From positions 1-64,000 of the forward strand of contig CAKVDS010000007.1 in NCBI GenBank assembly GCA_934726455.1: a stretch of 64,000 nucleotides of DNA, read 5' to 3'. Every line of letters starts with the position of its first letter. The stretch's first letter is position 1. The stretch is from an uncultured Bacteroidales bacterium. GTDB lineage: Bacteria; Bacteroidota; Bacteroidia; Bacteroidales; UBA932. Of this stretch, positions 8,715 to 16,478 are shown piece by piece. The notes under the pieces are model-generated. The model ran no database searches. It was not told the origin of the DNA and was given only the letters and a program-made list of their open reading frames with translations. The translations under genes and the position numbers were made by a program.

Positions 8715-9565
8715 GGGGCCCCAGAAGACTTTTTCTTTTTGCAGCCTACGACCCGCAGGGGGTGGTCTCCGGGGCGCTTCTGTGGTATGTCAGGAAACTC
8801 TCTGCCTGTGGGGATGTCGTGCTTGTCATGGATTCGGACTGCCCGGAGGATGAACTTTCCAAGTTGTCGGGGCTCGTCCTGCATTGTGAGGCGAAAAGGC
8901 ATGAAGAGTATGATTTCGGCTCCTACAAACGCTGCTATATCTGGGCGGAGACTAATCTGGCCTTGGACTCCTATGACTTCTGCTATATGGTCAATGATTC
9001 CGTCTACGGCCCTCTGAAAGACATCCTTCCCGAGCTTGAGGCTATGGAGTCGCTTTCTGTACCGGCTTTTTCGATGGTGATGCATCCGGATGTGCGTCTT
9101 CCTCATCTCCAGTCATGGTTTGTCGGCATGTCCGGCAGGGTTTTTCTTTCCTCATGGTTCGCTTCTTTTATCCGCTCAGTCGGCCGGCAGGCCCGCAAAG
9201 AGGATGTGTGCCGGCTTTATGAGACGGGTTTTTGTGAGTTGCTCCGCTCCCGGGATATTCTCTATAGAGGGCTTTACAACGTCAGCGGGAAGGGCATTTA
9301 TGACCGTGTGCTGTCTGTTTTCCGTATGGGTGTGCCTTTTGTCAAGAAGGTTGCGTTCACGCGGCATAACGGTTCTGCCGGATGGCAGCTCGGGCGGATT
9401 CTCGATTCGGTCAGCCCTCAGGTACGCTCCGTAATCAAGGAAGATGCTGTCCGGCTGTATGGCCGCGAATATGTTGCTGCTCTCCTCTCTTCTTCGCGGA
9501 TGCAGTCCTTCTGGAGACTGGTCGTGTATTCTCTGCGGAAATGTCGGGGGAAGAAGGCGCGTTGA
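8711..9565 (+). CDS. Rhamnan synthesis protein F (RgpF)-like protein
   Basis: The 284-residue protein has LFAAYDPQGVVSGALLWYVRKL near its N-terminus, then EYDFGSYKRCY and CYMVNDSVYGPL, the characteristic blocks of the RgpF/rhamnan-synthesis F family involved in rhamnose-containing cell-wall polysaccharides and similar glycans. ATG overlaps the preceding stop by four bases. It is the last gene of the polysaccharide run. Its 3' end overlaps the 3' end of the convergent lipoprotein gene by 131 bases. RgpF-like domains also occur in proteins acting on other sugars, so rhamnose is not certain. Confidence 0.82.
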   Translation: MRGPRRLFLFAAYDPQGVVSGALLWYVRKLSACGDVVLVMDSDCPEDELSKLSGLVLHCEAKRHEEYDFGSYKRCYIWAETNLALDSYDFCYMVNDSVYGPLKDILPELEAMESLSVPAFSMVMHPDVRLPHLQSWFVGMSGRVFLSSWFASFIRSVGRQARKEDVCRLYETGFCELLRSRDILYRGLYNVSGKGIYDRVLSVFRMGVPFVKKVAFTRHNGSAGWQLGRILDSVSPQVRSVIKEDAVRLYGREYVAALLSSSRMQSFWRLVVYSLRKCRGKKAR

Positions 9566-10403
9566 TGTCATAACTGAAACTTCCGGGTCCGTCGACGCTT
9601 ATGCTGACCTCTGTTGCGGATGCCCTCCCGAACGGAGGAAGATCAACGAGGAAGCTGCATTTTTTACCCTTTATCGAACATTCCAGCTCAAGGCTTGTCC
9701 TGTCCTGCCCGATGTTGCTTTCGGGGGTCTGGTTGGGGTAGCACAGGAGCTGGAGCGATGTTTCCTGCGGATAGTATCCGACATCATAAGGCAGAGACGT
9801 CCATTCGCCTTTGTCTATGGTCTCAGCCGGGAGGTATTCCTCCTCCGAGAAGAACGCAGCTCTGGCATTGATGCCTCTCAACCTGATTCTCGGTGATTCC
9901 AGCAGCTCATAGTCTTCCATCGTGTTGCTGACGGATTTGAGGGTGACTTTGCACAGCATCGGCTTCAATCCTATCAGCACATCCTCTCCGTCAGTCCTTG
10001 ACAGTCCGCTCATTATCGGGCTGTCAGGGTTGTCTTCCTTGAATTCGAAGCTGACACCGGACAGGGCGGAGAACCGGGACATGGACGCTGTCTTGAATTT
10101 TTTCGGGCTGTTTGCCACCGCGGCGACTATCTTGTCCCCCTTGCTGAGTTTGAGCTCCATTGTCGGCGGCAGGTCCTTTCTGTTCATGTGCTTTTCCAGA
10201 GCCTGCAGGCCTTCCGCGTCATATATGAATATGTCGAGATTTTTGACTTTCTCCTCCACCTGCCCGAATCTTATCACGTATACGGCAGAGTCTTTGACCT
10301 GCACTGGATCTGTCCCGCCGGATGGGTCGGCGGGTCCTGTCTTGTCGCAGGATAATACCAAAAAAGCCGGCAGGAGTACAAGCAAGCTATAAACGATGAT
10401 CAT
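9435..10403 (-). CDS. Fimbrillin-family (FimB/Mfa2-like) lipoprotein
   Basis: The N-terminus MIIVYSLLVLLPAFLVLSC is a lipoprotein signal with Cys in the lipobox. The mature part contains LDIFIYDAEG, KIVAAVANSP and SPIMSG, which fit the FimB/Mfa2 type of Bacteroidales fimbrial or anchor proteins. I start at 10403 because it gives a clean signal peptide; an in-frame ATG at 10490 would add 29 residues and would place the start almost at the predicted transcription start. The recognisable protein ends near SFSYDI. The last 40 or so residues, rich in Arg, Ser and Pro, lie over the convergent RgpF-like gene and look like read-through of a lost stop. Confidence 0.72.
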   Translation of the reverse strand: MIIVYSLLVLLPAFLVLSCDKTGPADPSGGTDPVQVKDSAVYVIRFGQVEEKVKNLDIFIYDAEGLQALEKHMNRKDLPPTMELKLSKGDKIVAAVANSPKKFKTASMSRFSALSGVSFEFKEDNPDSPIMSGLSRTDGEDVLIGLKPMLCKVTLKSVSNTMEDYELLESPRIRLRGINARAAFFSEEEYLPAETIDKGEWTSLPYDVGYYPQETSLQLLCYPNQTPESNIGQDRTSLELECSIKGKKCSFLVDLPPFGRASATEVSISVDGPGSFSYDINAPSSPDISAENTRPVSRRTASAKKRGEQQHIRGHTAGQHLP

Positions 10404-10497
10404 GAATGACCGGCGGTCCGGCAGACTGCCTTGTCTCTGAAACCGGTCAGGAAAGGACTGCCGGCTTTTCTGGTGCGCGAAGTTTTTCATAACGCTG

Positions 10498-10527
10498 CAA
10501 ATCTATACAGCCGGCATGGCTTTCCAA
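10498..10527 (-). promoter_or_regulatory. Bacteroidota-type promoter for the fimbrillin-like gene
   Basis: On the minus strand TTG (10525-10527), a 19-base spacer and TAGATTTG (10498-10505) match the consensus. Transcription should begin around 10490-10493, which supports a translation start at 10403 rather than 10490. Confidence 0.72.
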
Positions 10528-10599
10528 TCGATTCATAAAAAACATTTCCCATGTTTTGCTGTTTCTTTGCAAAGAAAAAATCTTTGTACGTCCCAGCAG

Positions 10600-10634
10600 A
10601 AAAAAACACCCCGGAGCTGCATGCCCCGGGGTGT
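10600..10634 (-). terminator. Rho-independent terminator of the nqr operon
   Basis: A nine-bp stem ACACCCCGG/CCGGGGTGT (10606-10614 with 10626-10634) is followed on the minus strand by a T run, 22 bases beyond the nqrF stop. The stem and T run are both strong. Confidence 0.88.
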
Positions 10635-10656
10635 CGTAGAGAGTATGTGACGCGGC

Positions 10657-11931
10657 TTATGCGCCGAAGTTGTCGTAGAGGATGTTCTCCGGAGGTACTC
10701 CGAGAGAGTCAAGCAACTTGTTGACAGAGGCGACCATCATAGGAGGTCCGCACATGAAGTACTTGATGTCTTCCGGTGTCTCGTGGTTCTTGAGGTAGGT
10801 CTCATACATCACATTGTGTACAAAGCCTGCGGTGTAAGGAACTCCTGCGGCATCGGCTGCCGGATCCGGACGGTCAAGCGCCAGATGGAACTTGAAGTTA
10901 GGGAACTCTTTCTCGAGCTCTGCGAAGTCCTCAAGATAGAAGGCTTCGACAAGTGCACGTGCCCCATAGAAGAAGCTGACCTTGCGCTTTGTCTTGCGTG
11001 TCTTGAAGAGCTCCATGATGTGGCTGCGGAGCGGTGCCATACCGGCACCTCCACCGACGAAGATGTACTCGATATTGTCCGGATCGTTATTCGGAAGCAG
11101 GAACTCTCCGTAAGGACCGCTTATCATCACCTTGTCACCAGGCTTGCGTGTGAAGACATAGGATGAAGCGATTCCCGGGTTGACAGGCAGAAGCTTCGGC
11201 CCCTGCTCCTTAGGTACGCTGCGGTCAAACGGTGGAGTGGCGATACGCACGTTGAGCTTGATGATGCCCTTCTCCCCAGGATAAGAGGCCATGGAGTAGG
11301 CCCTGACGGTAGGGGTAGGGTTTACAGACTCCAGATTGAAGAATCCGAATCTCTCCCAATCCTTGCGATAGATCGGATCTACATCTATGTCCTTGAAATA
11401 CACATGGTAGGCAGGGATGTCGATCTGGATGTACTCACCGCTCTTGAAGTCCAGGTGCTCTCCTTCCGGAAGCTTGACTGTGAACTCCTTGATGAAGGTG
11501 GCCACGTTCTTGTTGGAGATGACCTCGCATTCGAGTTTCTTGACTGAAAGTGCTGACTCGGATACCTGGATCTTCATGTCTTCCTTGACCTTGACCTGGC
11601 AGCCGAGTCTCCATCCGTCCTTGATCTGCTTGCGGTTGAAGAACCCGACTTCGGTAGGGAGTATCTCTCCGCCGCCCTCAAGCACCTGCACCTTGCACTG
11701 GCCGCAATTGGCCTTGCCGCCGCAGGCTGACGGGAGGAGGATCTTCTCACCGGCCAGGGTGCTCATCAGCGATGATCCCGGGGTGACGTTGAGCTCTTTC
11801 TTGCCGTTGTTGATGTCTATCTTTATGGTGCCCTTAGGTGTGATCCTGTCTTTGACGACCAGAAGTACGACCACGAGAATGAGGGTCACTATTGTGATTA
11901 CTGCGACTGCAGCTATGATTGTTGAACTCAT
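10657..11931 (-). CDS. nqrF: Na+-translocating NADH:quinone reductase subunit F
   Basis: NqrF is the NADH-oxidising entry subunit: electrons pass from NADH to FAD and then to a 2Fe-2S centre. The 424 residues contain an N-terminal membrane anchor (about 5-27), a ferredoxin-like domain with CGGKANCGQC supplying cluster ligands, the FAD-binding motif RAYSMAS, and an NAD-binding domain with GGGAGMAPLRSH and a C-terminal CGPPMM motif. It is the last gene of the operon, 12 bases after nqrE, and is followed by a strong terminator. Confidence 0.97.
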   Translation of the reverse strand: MSSTIIAAVAVITIVTLILVVVLLVVKDRITPKGTIKIDINNGKKELNVTPGSSLMSTLAGEKILLPSACGGKANCGQCKVQVLEGGGEILPTEVGFFNRKQIKDGWRLGCQVKVKEDMKIQVSESALSVKKLECEVISNKNVATFIKEFTVKLPEGEHLDFKSGEYIQIDIPAYHVYFKDIDVDPIYRKDWERFGFFNLESVNPTPTVRAYSMASYPGEKGIIKLNVRIATPPFDRSVPKEQGPKLLPVNPGIASSYVFTRKPGDKVMISGPYGEFLLPNNDPDNIEYIFVGGGAGMAPLRSHIMELFKTRKTKRKVSFFYGARALVEAFYLEDFAELEKEFPNFKFHLALDRPDPAADAAGVPYTAGFVHNVMYETYLKNHETPEDIKYFMCGPPMMVASVNKLLDSLGVPPENILYDNFGA

Positions 11932-11943
11932 ATCTCTGTCCTC

Positions 11944-12558
11944 CTAAAGCTGAATACCCATGAAGGTCATGAACGCGATGCCCATCAGACCTACAGTTAT
12001 GAACGTGATGCCTATGCCCTTGAGAGGCTTGGGCACATTGCAGTAAGCCATCTTCTCGCGGATTGCGGCGAGGCAGACGATAGCGAGATACCAGCCGATT
12101 CCGGATCCTAATGCATAGACTGCTGATTCTCCGACATTTGCGAAATCCTTCTGCTGCATGAAGAGAGCGCCTCCGAGGATGGCGCAGTTCACGGCTATGA
12201 GCGGGAGGTAGATTCCGAGTGAAGAATAGAGTGACGGAAGGAACTTCTCGACGATCATCTCCACGAGCTGCGTGAACGCCGCTATGACCGCGATGAACAG
12301 GATGAAGCTCAAGAAACTCAAGTCAACATCGGCGAACTGCGGACCGAGCCAGCTGAGAGCCCCCGGCTGCAGGACGAACTTGTTGAGCAGATAGTTGAGA
12401 GGCAGCGTGCAGAGAAGCACGAATATAACAGCGAGACCGAGTCCGTTGGCTGTCTTGACATTCTTCGATACCGCCAGGTATGAGCACATACCCAGGAAGT
12501 ATGAGAATATCATGTTGTCAATGAAGATTGACTTAACGAATAAACTTATATATTCCAT
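11944..12558 (-). CDS. nqrE: Na+-translocating NADH:quinone reductase subunit E
   Basis: This 204-residue protein has six predicted membrane segments and the family start [31 protein letters not shown]. NqrE pairs with NqrD in the membrane core; in known Nqr complexes the two bind a shared iron or iron-sulfur site through conserved cysteines, and the Cys in GMCSYLAVS and in NCAIL are visible here. It lies 12 bases after nqrD and 12 before nqrF. Confidence 0.97.
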   Translation of the reverse strand: MEYISLFVKSIFIDNMIFSYFLGMCSYLAVSKNVKTANGLGLAVIFVLLCTLPLNYLLNKFVLQPGALSWLGPQFADVDLSFLSFILFIAVIAAFTQLVEMIVEKFLPSLYSSLGIYLPLIAVNCAILGGALFMQQKDFANVGESAVYALGSGIGWYLAIVCLAAIREKMAYCNVPKPLKGIGITFITVGLMGIAFMTFMGIQL

Positions 12559-12570
12559 AGAGCGTCGCTG

Positions 12571-13173
12571 TTATTTTTCCTGAAGATCCTTGTCGCAGGC
12601 TCTCTGGATCCAGATGATGCATCCGAGGAGAATGAGTGCGAACGGAGGCAGGATTACGAGATTGTTGGCGATATATCCGGCCGGCAGGACCTGAAATCCG
12701 AGCACGGTGCCGCTTCCGAGAAGTTCGCGGAAGAAGGCCACGATGACGAGAATCAGCGCGTAGCCGAATCCGTTGGCCAGACCGTCAAGCAGGGACGGGA
12801 TCGGTTTGTTGCCGAGGGCGAACGCCTCGATGCGTCCCATCACGATACAGTTTGTGATTATGAGTCCGAAGTAGACGGACAGCTGTTTCTCGATAGAATA
12901 GGCGTATGCCTTGAGGAACTGGTCCACGAGGATCACCATGAGCGCCACCACCACGAGCTGCACGATGATGCGGACCCGGTTGGGGATGGTGTTGCGCATG
13001 AGGGAAACCACAAAACTTGACAGGCCGGTGACGATCATCACGGAGAGACCCATCACAAGGGCTCCCTTGAGCTGCACCGTAACTGCAAGCGAGGAGCATA
13101 TTCCGAGCACCAGGACGGTGATCGGGTTCCCCTTGAGTATCGGGTTGAGGATTGTTTCTTTAAGATTGCTCAT
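12571..13173 (-). CDS. nqrD: Na+-translocating NADH:quinone reductase subunit D
   Basis: This 200-residue integral membrane protein begins with KETILNPILKGNPITVLVLGICSSLAVT, typical of NqrD, and has six hydrophobic segments. Cys residues in GICSSLAV and TNCIVMGR are the conserved counterparts of those in NqrE. It starts three bases after the nqrC stop, so the genes are probably translationally coupled. Confidence 0.97.
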   Translation of the reverse strand: MSNLKETILNPILKGNPITVLVLGICSSLAVTVQLKGALVMGLSVMIVTGLSSFVVSLMRNTIPNRVRIIVQLVVVALMVILVDQFLKAYAYSIEKQLSVYFGLIITNCIVMGRIEAFALGNKPIPSLLDGLANGFGYALILVIVAFFRELLGSGTVLGFQVLPAGYIANNLVILPPFALILLGCIIWIQRACDKDLQEK

Positions 13174-13176
13174 AAC

Positions 13177-13926
13177 TTATTCCTCCGTACTTGTTGTAGC
13201 TTTTTTGAGATATCCGGCGTAAGCTCCGGCCCAGACATCGATGGCCTTGTTGAGTCCGTTGCAGGTCATCGTCGCTCCGGTGATGGCATCCACGGCATTG
13301 TCGTCGCCTTCAGGAGCTCCGCCCTTGACGATGTCGAACGGGTTGGCCGGATCTTTCAGATTGAGTTTCTTTCCGATGAATCCGGCCTGGAACTCGGGAT
13401 CATCCTTGATCTTGGCTCCCAGTCCCGGAGTTTCGCTCGCGTGGTCGAAATATGCTCCGGCAATGGTCTGATGATCAGGCTGAAGCGCGATGTATCCCCA
13501 GATAGGACCCCAAAGGCCGGCCCCGTAGACAGGAATGACTGTCACTCCGGACTTGAAGACATATACAGGGAGCTCCGCGTCAGAACCGGCCTTGATGGCA
13601 AGATCCTGCGGCTTGAAGTTGTCGATAAGCTCGATGTTTTCTTTGCTTACGCCCAGATCCTTGATCTTGTCTCCCGCTGCATTCACCGCAAATGCTTCTG
13701 CAATCTGCTCGGAATACTTGGTGAGGACGGCGTCGTTGCCCATGGCGGAGAGCTCCGCCTTGGTGCCCACCTGTGCGGCTGTCAGGATCTGCGAGATGGT
13801 GTCGGCCTTCACGTTTGCAGTCTGCATAGGCTTGAGAGTCATCGCCGCAAATGCGAGTACCGCCGCGACTACTACAACGATCACTGTCGTGTAGATTATA
13901 GTATAGACATTACTGTTGGTATTCAT
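13177..13926 (-). CDS. nqrC: Na+-translocating NADH:quinone reductase subunit C
   Basis: NqrC carries a covalently bound FMN. The motif DAITGATMT places the flavinylated threonine at residue 219, matching the S/TGAT signature modified by ApbE-type flavin transferases; no apbE is in the window. There is one N-terminal membrane anchor (about 8-30) followed by a periplasmic domain. At 249 residues the length is normal. It begins two bases after nqrB. Confidence 0.97.
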   Translation of the reverse strand: MNTNSNVYTIIYTTVIVVVVAAVLAFAAMTLKPMQTANVKADTISQILTAAQVGTKAELSAMGNDAVLTKYSEQIAEAFAVNAAGDKIKDLGVSKENIELIDNFKPQDLAIKAGSDAELPVYVFKSGVTVIPVYGAGLWGPIWGYIALQPDHQTIAGAYFDHASETPGLGAKIKDDPEFQAGFIGKKLNLKDPANPFDIVKGGAPEGDDNAVDAITGATMTCNGLNKAIDVWAGAYAGYLKKATTSTEE

Positions 13927-13928
13927 AT

Positions 13929-15044
13929 CTATGCGACTTTAAGTTTTTTAGCCTTGCGTGAAGTGTGCAGGTTCACTACTATGTAGTCAATGAGCGGTGC
14001 AAATGTGTTGCAGAGCAGGATGGCGAGCATCATGCCTTCCACATATCCCGGGTTGAACAGGCGTACCATCACGCAAAGTGCGCCCACAAGCAGTCCGTAT
14101 ATCCATTTTCCGCACTCCGTCTGCGCTGATGTCACAGGATCCGTAGCCATGAATACTGTTCCGAAAGCGAATCCGCCATAGAGCAGCTGCATGTAGCAAG
14201 GGATGCCGGTCACTCCGGCGAGGTCGCCGATGAAACCCACGAGCAGGGCTCCGGCGATGCTTCCGGCCATGATCTTCCAACTTGCCACTCCGGTCCATAT
14301 CAGTACGATGGCGCCAAGAAGGATGGCTATCACGGATGTTTCACCCACTGATCCCGGTACCGTACCGACGAACAGATCCCAGAAGCCGGTGCCGTACTGT
14401 GCGCTTGCCCCGTCAAGGGCGAGCGGGGTCGCTCCGGTAAAACCGTCCACGAGCTTTTCTCCCGGCTTATATGAAATCCAGCAGTTGGAGCCGGACATAT
14501 AATTAGGGTAGGAGAAGAAGAGGAATGCACGGGTGAGAAGGGCCGGGTTCCAGATGTTCATTCCGGTGCCGCCGAACACTTCCTTGCCGAAGATGACGGC
14601 GAAAGCCACGGCTATCGCAAGCATCCACAACGGGATGTCCACAGGCACGATGAGAGGAATGAAAAATCCTGATACAAGGTAACCTTCACTGACTTCCTCT
14701 CCGCGTATCTGGCTGGATGCGAATTCGATTCCGAGACCTACTATATAGGAGACGAGGTAGAGAGGCAGGACCTTGAGGAATCCGTACCAGAAGTTGCCGA
14801 GGATGTCTATCCCCGTGTTGCCGATGGCGAGACTGTGCTGGTAGCCGACGTTCCACATACCGAACAGGGCTGCCGGAGCCGCCGCCACGAGCACGACTAT
14901 GAGTATACGTTTGAGATCGATCGCATCGCGGACATGTGAACCCTTGAGGGTGACTGTCCCCGGCACGTGGAGGAATGTCTCAAAAGCGTCAACTGTTGAG
15001 TGCAGCCAATAGAGTTTGCCGCCTTTTTCAAAAATCTTGTTCAT
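13929..15044 (-). CDS. nqrB: Na+-translocating NADH:quinone reductase subunit B
   Basis: NqrB is the large membrane subunit central to sodium transport and quinone reduction. The 371 residues contain about ten membrane segments and the motif DGFTGATPLALDG, which places the covalent FMN threonine at residue 206. The conserved block FGKEVFGGTGMNIWNPALLTRAFLFF is present. The gene follows nqrA by four bases. Confidence 0.97.
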   Translation of the reverse strand: MNKIFEKGGKLYWLHSTVDAFETFLHVPGTVTLKGSHVRDAIDLKRILIVVLVAAAPAALFGMWNVGYQHSLAIGNTGIDILGNFWYGFLKVLPLYLVSYIVGLGIEFASSQIRGEEVSEGYLVSGFFIPLIVPVDIPLWMLAIAVAFAVIFGKEVFGGTGMNIWNPALLTRAFLFFSYPNYMSGSNCWISYKPGEKLVDGFTGATPLALDGASAQYGTGFWDLFVGTVPGSVGETSVIAILLGAIVLIWTGVASWKIMAGSIAGALLVGFIGDLAGVTGIPCYMQLLYGGFAFGTVFMATDPVTSAQTECGKWIYGLLVGALCVMVRLFNPGYVEGMMLAILLCNTFAPLIDYIVVNLHTSRKAKKLKVA

Positions 15045-15048
15045 ACCT

Positions 15049-16407
15049 TTAAGCCATTTCCTTGAGCATAAGGTCTATGCCCTTTGATATGATGTCCTGG
15101 ATGTTGTTCTTGCTCGGGTCGATGAACTCGCATGTGGCGAGGTCTTCCGGGAGCACTTCATAGATGCCGAACTGCTCCATCTTGTCGATGTCGCCGGCAA
15201 GGCAAGCCTTGGTGAGATAGATCGGGTAGATGTCCATAGGGAGAACCTTGGCATAATATCCGTCATTCATCAGGAAGGCGCGCGCGCCTCCGTGGAGATT
15301 GGTGTCCATGTCGTACTTTCTCCAAGGGGTGAGCCATGAGAAATAGCAGTGGTCGGTGCTGAACTCCTTGTGCCTTATAGGGCGGGCCCAGCCGAGGAGT
15401 TCCTTTTCGTATCCCTCGCGGATGAGAGTGACCTGCTCATCGGAAAATCTCAGATATCCATCCACGCCCTTGTTCTCTCCTGAGAGGACATCGCCGCTGA
15501 TGAAACGGATCTGCTCAGGGAAACCGCCGTAATAAGGGGCGAGCTCCTTGAGAGGCATGCCCGGTACGGTCTCGATGTAGGACGGCTCGATGGCCATAGG
15601 GCCGCAGACGGCCACCTTGCGGCGCACATCATAGATCCCCTTGGTGAAGAGCTTGCCGATGGCGGCGAGACCTGCAAGTGAAATTGTCCATACGGTCTCT
15701 CCTTTCTGCATAGGAGAGATGTGGCTGATCTGCACCCCGACATTGCCGGCAGGGTGCTTCCCCTTGAAGCTGTGCAGCTTGACTCCGTTGAGCCTGGAGA
15801 ATTCGCTGTGCTCCTTTGATGCGTCGATGGAGACATGCACTCCTCCGTCGGTCAGTTTGCCGAGGGCATCGACTCCGGCCTGGATGGCCTTTAGGTCGCC
15901 GGCGTGGCAGAATTCCGCGTCAGCAGCCAGCGGAGCGGTGTTGAACGCGGAGACGAAGATAGCCTTGGGCTTGGAGGCCGGATCGGCTATGATACCGTAA
16001 GGACGCTGGACGAGCCACGGCCAGAGGCCGCTTTTAAGGATGGCTTCGCGGGTGGCGGCGGCGTCCAGAGACGTGACGTCCTTCACTCCGAAGTCAACGC
16101 ACCGGGTCTCGCTGTCGGCCTCGATGAGGACTGCGAGCAGTTTGCGCTTGTCTCCCCGGACGAGTTCCTTGACCTTTCCGCTTACCGGAGAGGTGAGGAG
16201 GATGTCAGGGTTCTTCTTGTCAGCGATGACCGGAGAACCGCAGAGCACCGGATCCCCCTCCTTGACCAGAAGCCGTGGAAGAAGACCCTTGAAGTCGGTC
16301 GGGCAGACCGCCACAATGCCCGGAGCAATCGCCTTGGAGACACGAAGTTCCGCTTCACCCTCAACAGGGATGTTCAGACCCTTTTTCAAAACGATGGTTT
16401 GTGACAT
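15049..16407 (-). CDS. nqrA: Na+-translocating NADH:quinone reductase subunit A
   Basis: This 452-residue subunit, soluble and membrane-associated, starts the nqrABCDEF order. It has the family features LKKGLNIPVEGEAE at the N-terminus, a C-terminal block with LHGGARAFLMNDGYY, and a final helix with ISKGIDLMLKE. NqrA sits on the cytoplasmic side of the complex. Upstream, 16408-16478 is a short divergent space shared with the helicase gene; a TAAATTCG box lies there on the minus strand, but no good upstream TTG is visible. Confidence 0.97.
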   Translation of the reverse strand: MSQTIVLKKGLNIPVEGEAELRVSKAIAPGIVAVCPTDFKGLLPRLLVKEGDPVLCGSPVIADKKNPDILLTSPVSGKVKELVRGDKRKLLAVLIEADSETRCVDFGVKDVTSLDAAATREAILKSGLWPWLVQRPYGIIADPASKPKAIFVSAFNTAPLAADAEFCHAGDLKAIQAGVDALGKLTDGGVHVSIDASKEHSEFSRLNGVKLHSFKGKHPAGNVGVQISHISPMQKGETVWTISLAGLAAIGKLFTKGIYDVRRKVAVCGPMAIEPSYIETVPGMPLKELAPYYGGFPEQIRFISGDVLSGENKGVDGYLRFSDEQVTLIREGYEKELLGWARPIRHKEFSTDHCYFSWLTPWRKYDMDTNLHGGARAFLMNDGYYAKVLPMDIYPIYLTKACLAGDIDKMEQFGIYEVLPEDLATCEFIDPSKNNIQDIISKGIDLMLKEMA

Positions 16408-16478
16408 TTAAGTATGACGTTAATATGATTTGCAAATGCGCTGCGAATTTACTCATTTTTTCGTAATTTCGCGGCGTT

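Noticed and set aside
16408..16478. Divergent promoter between nqrA and pcrA
   Set aside because: TAAATTCG and TAATTTCG boxes exist on the two strands, but neither has a TTG at proper spacing and pcrA would have no leader, so I did not list it.
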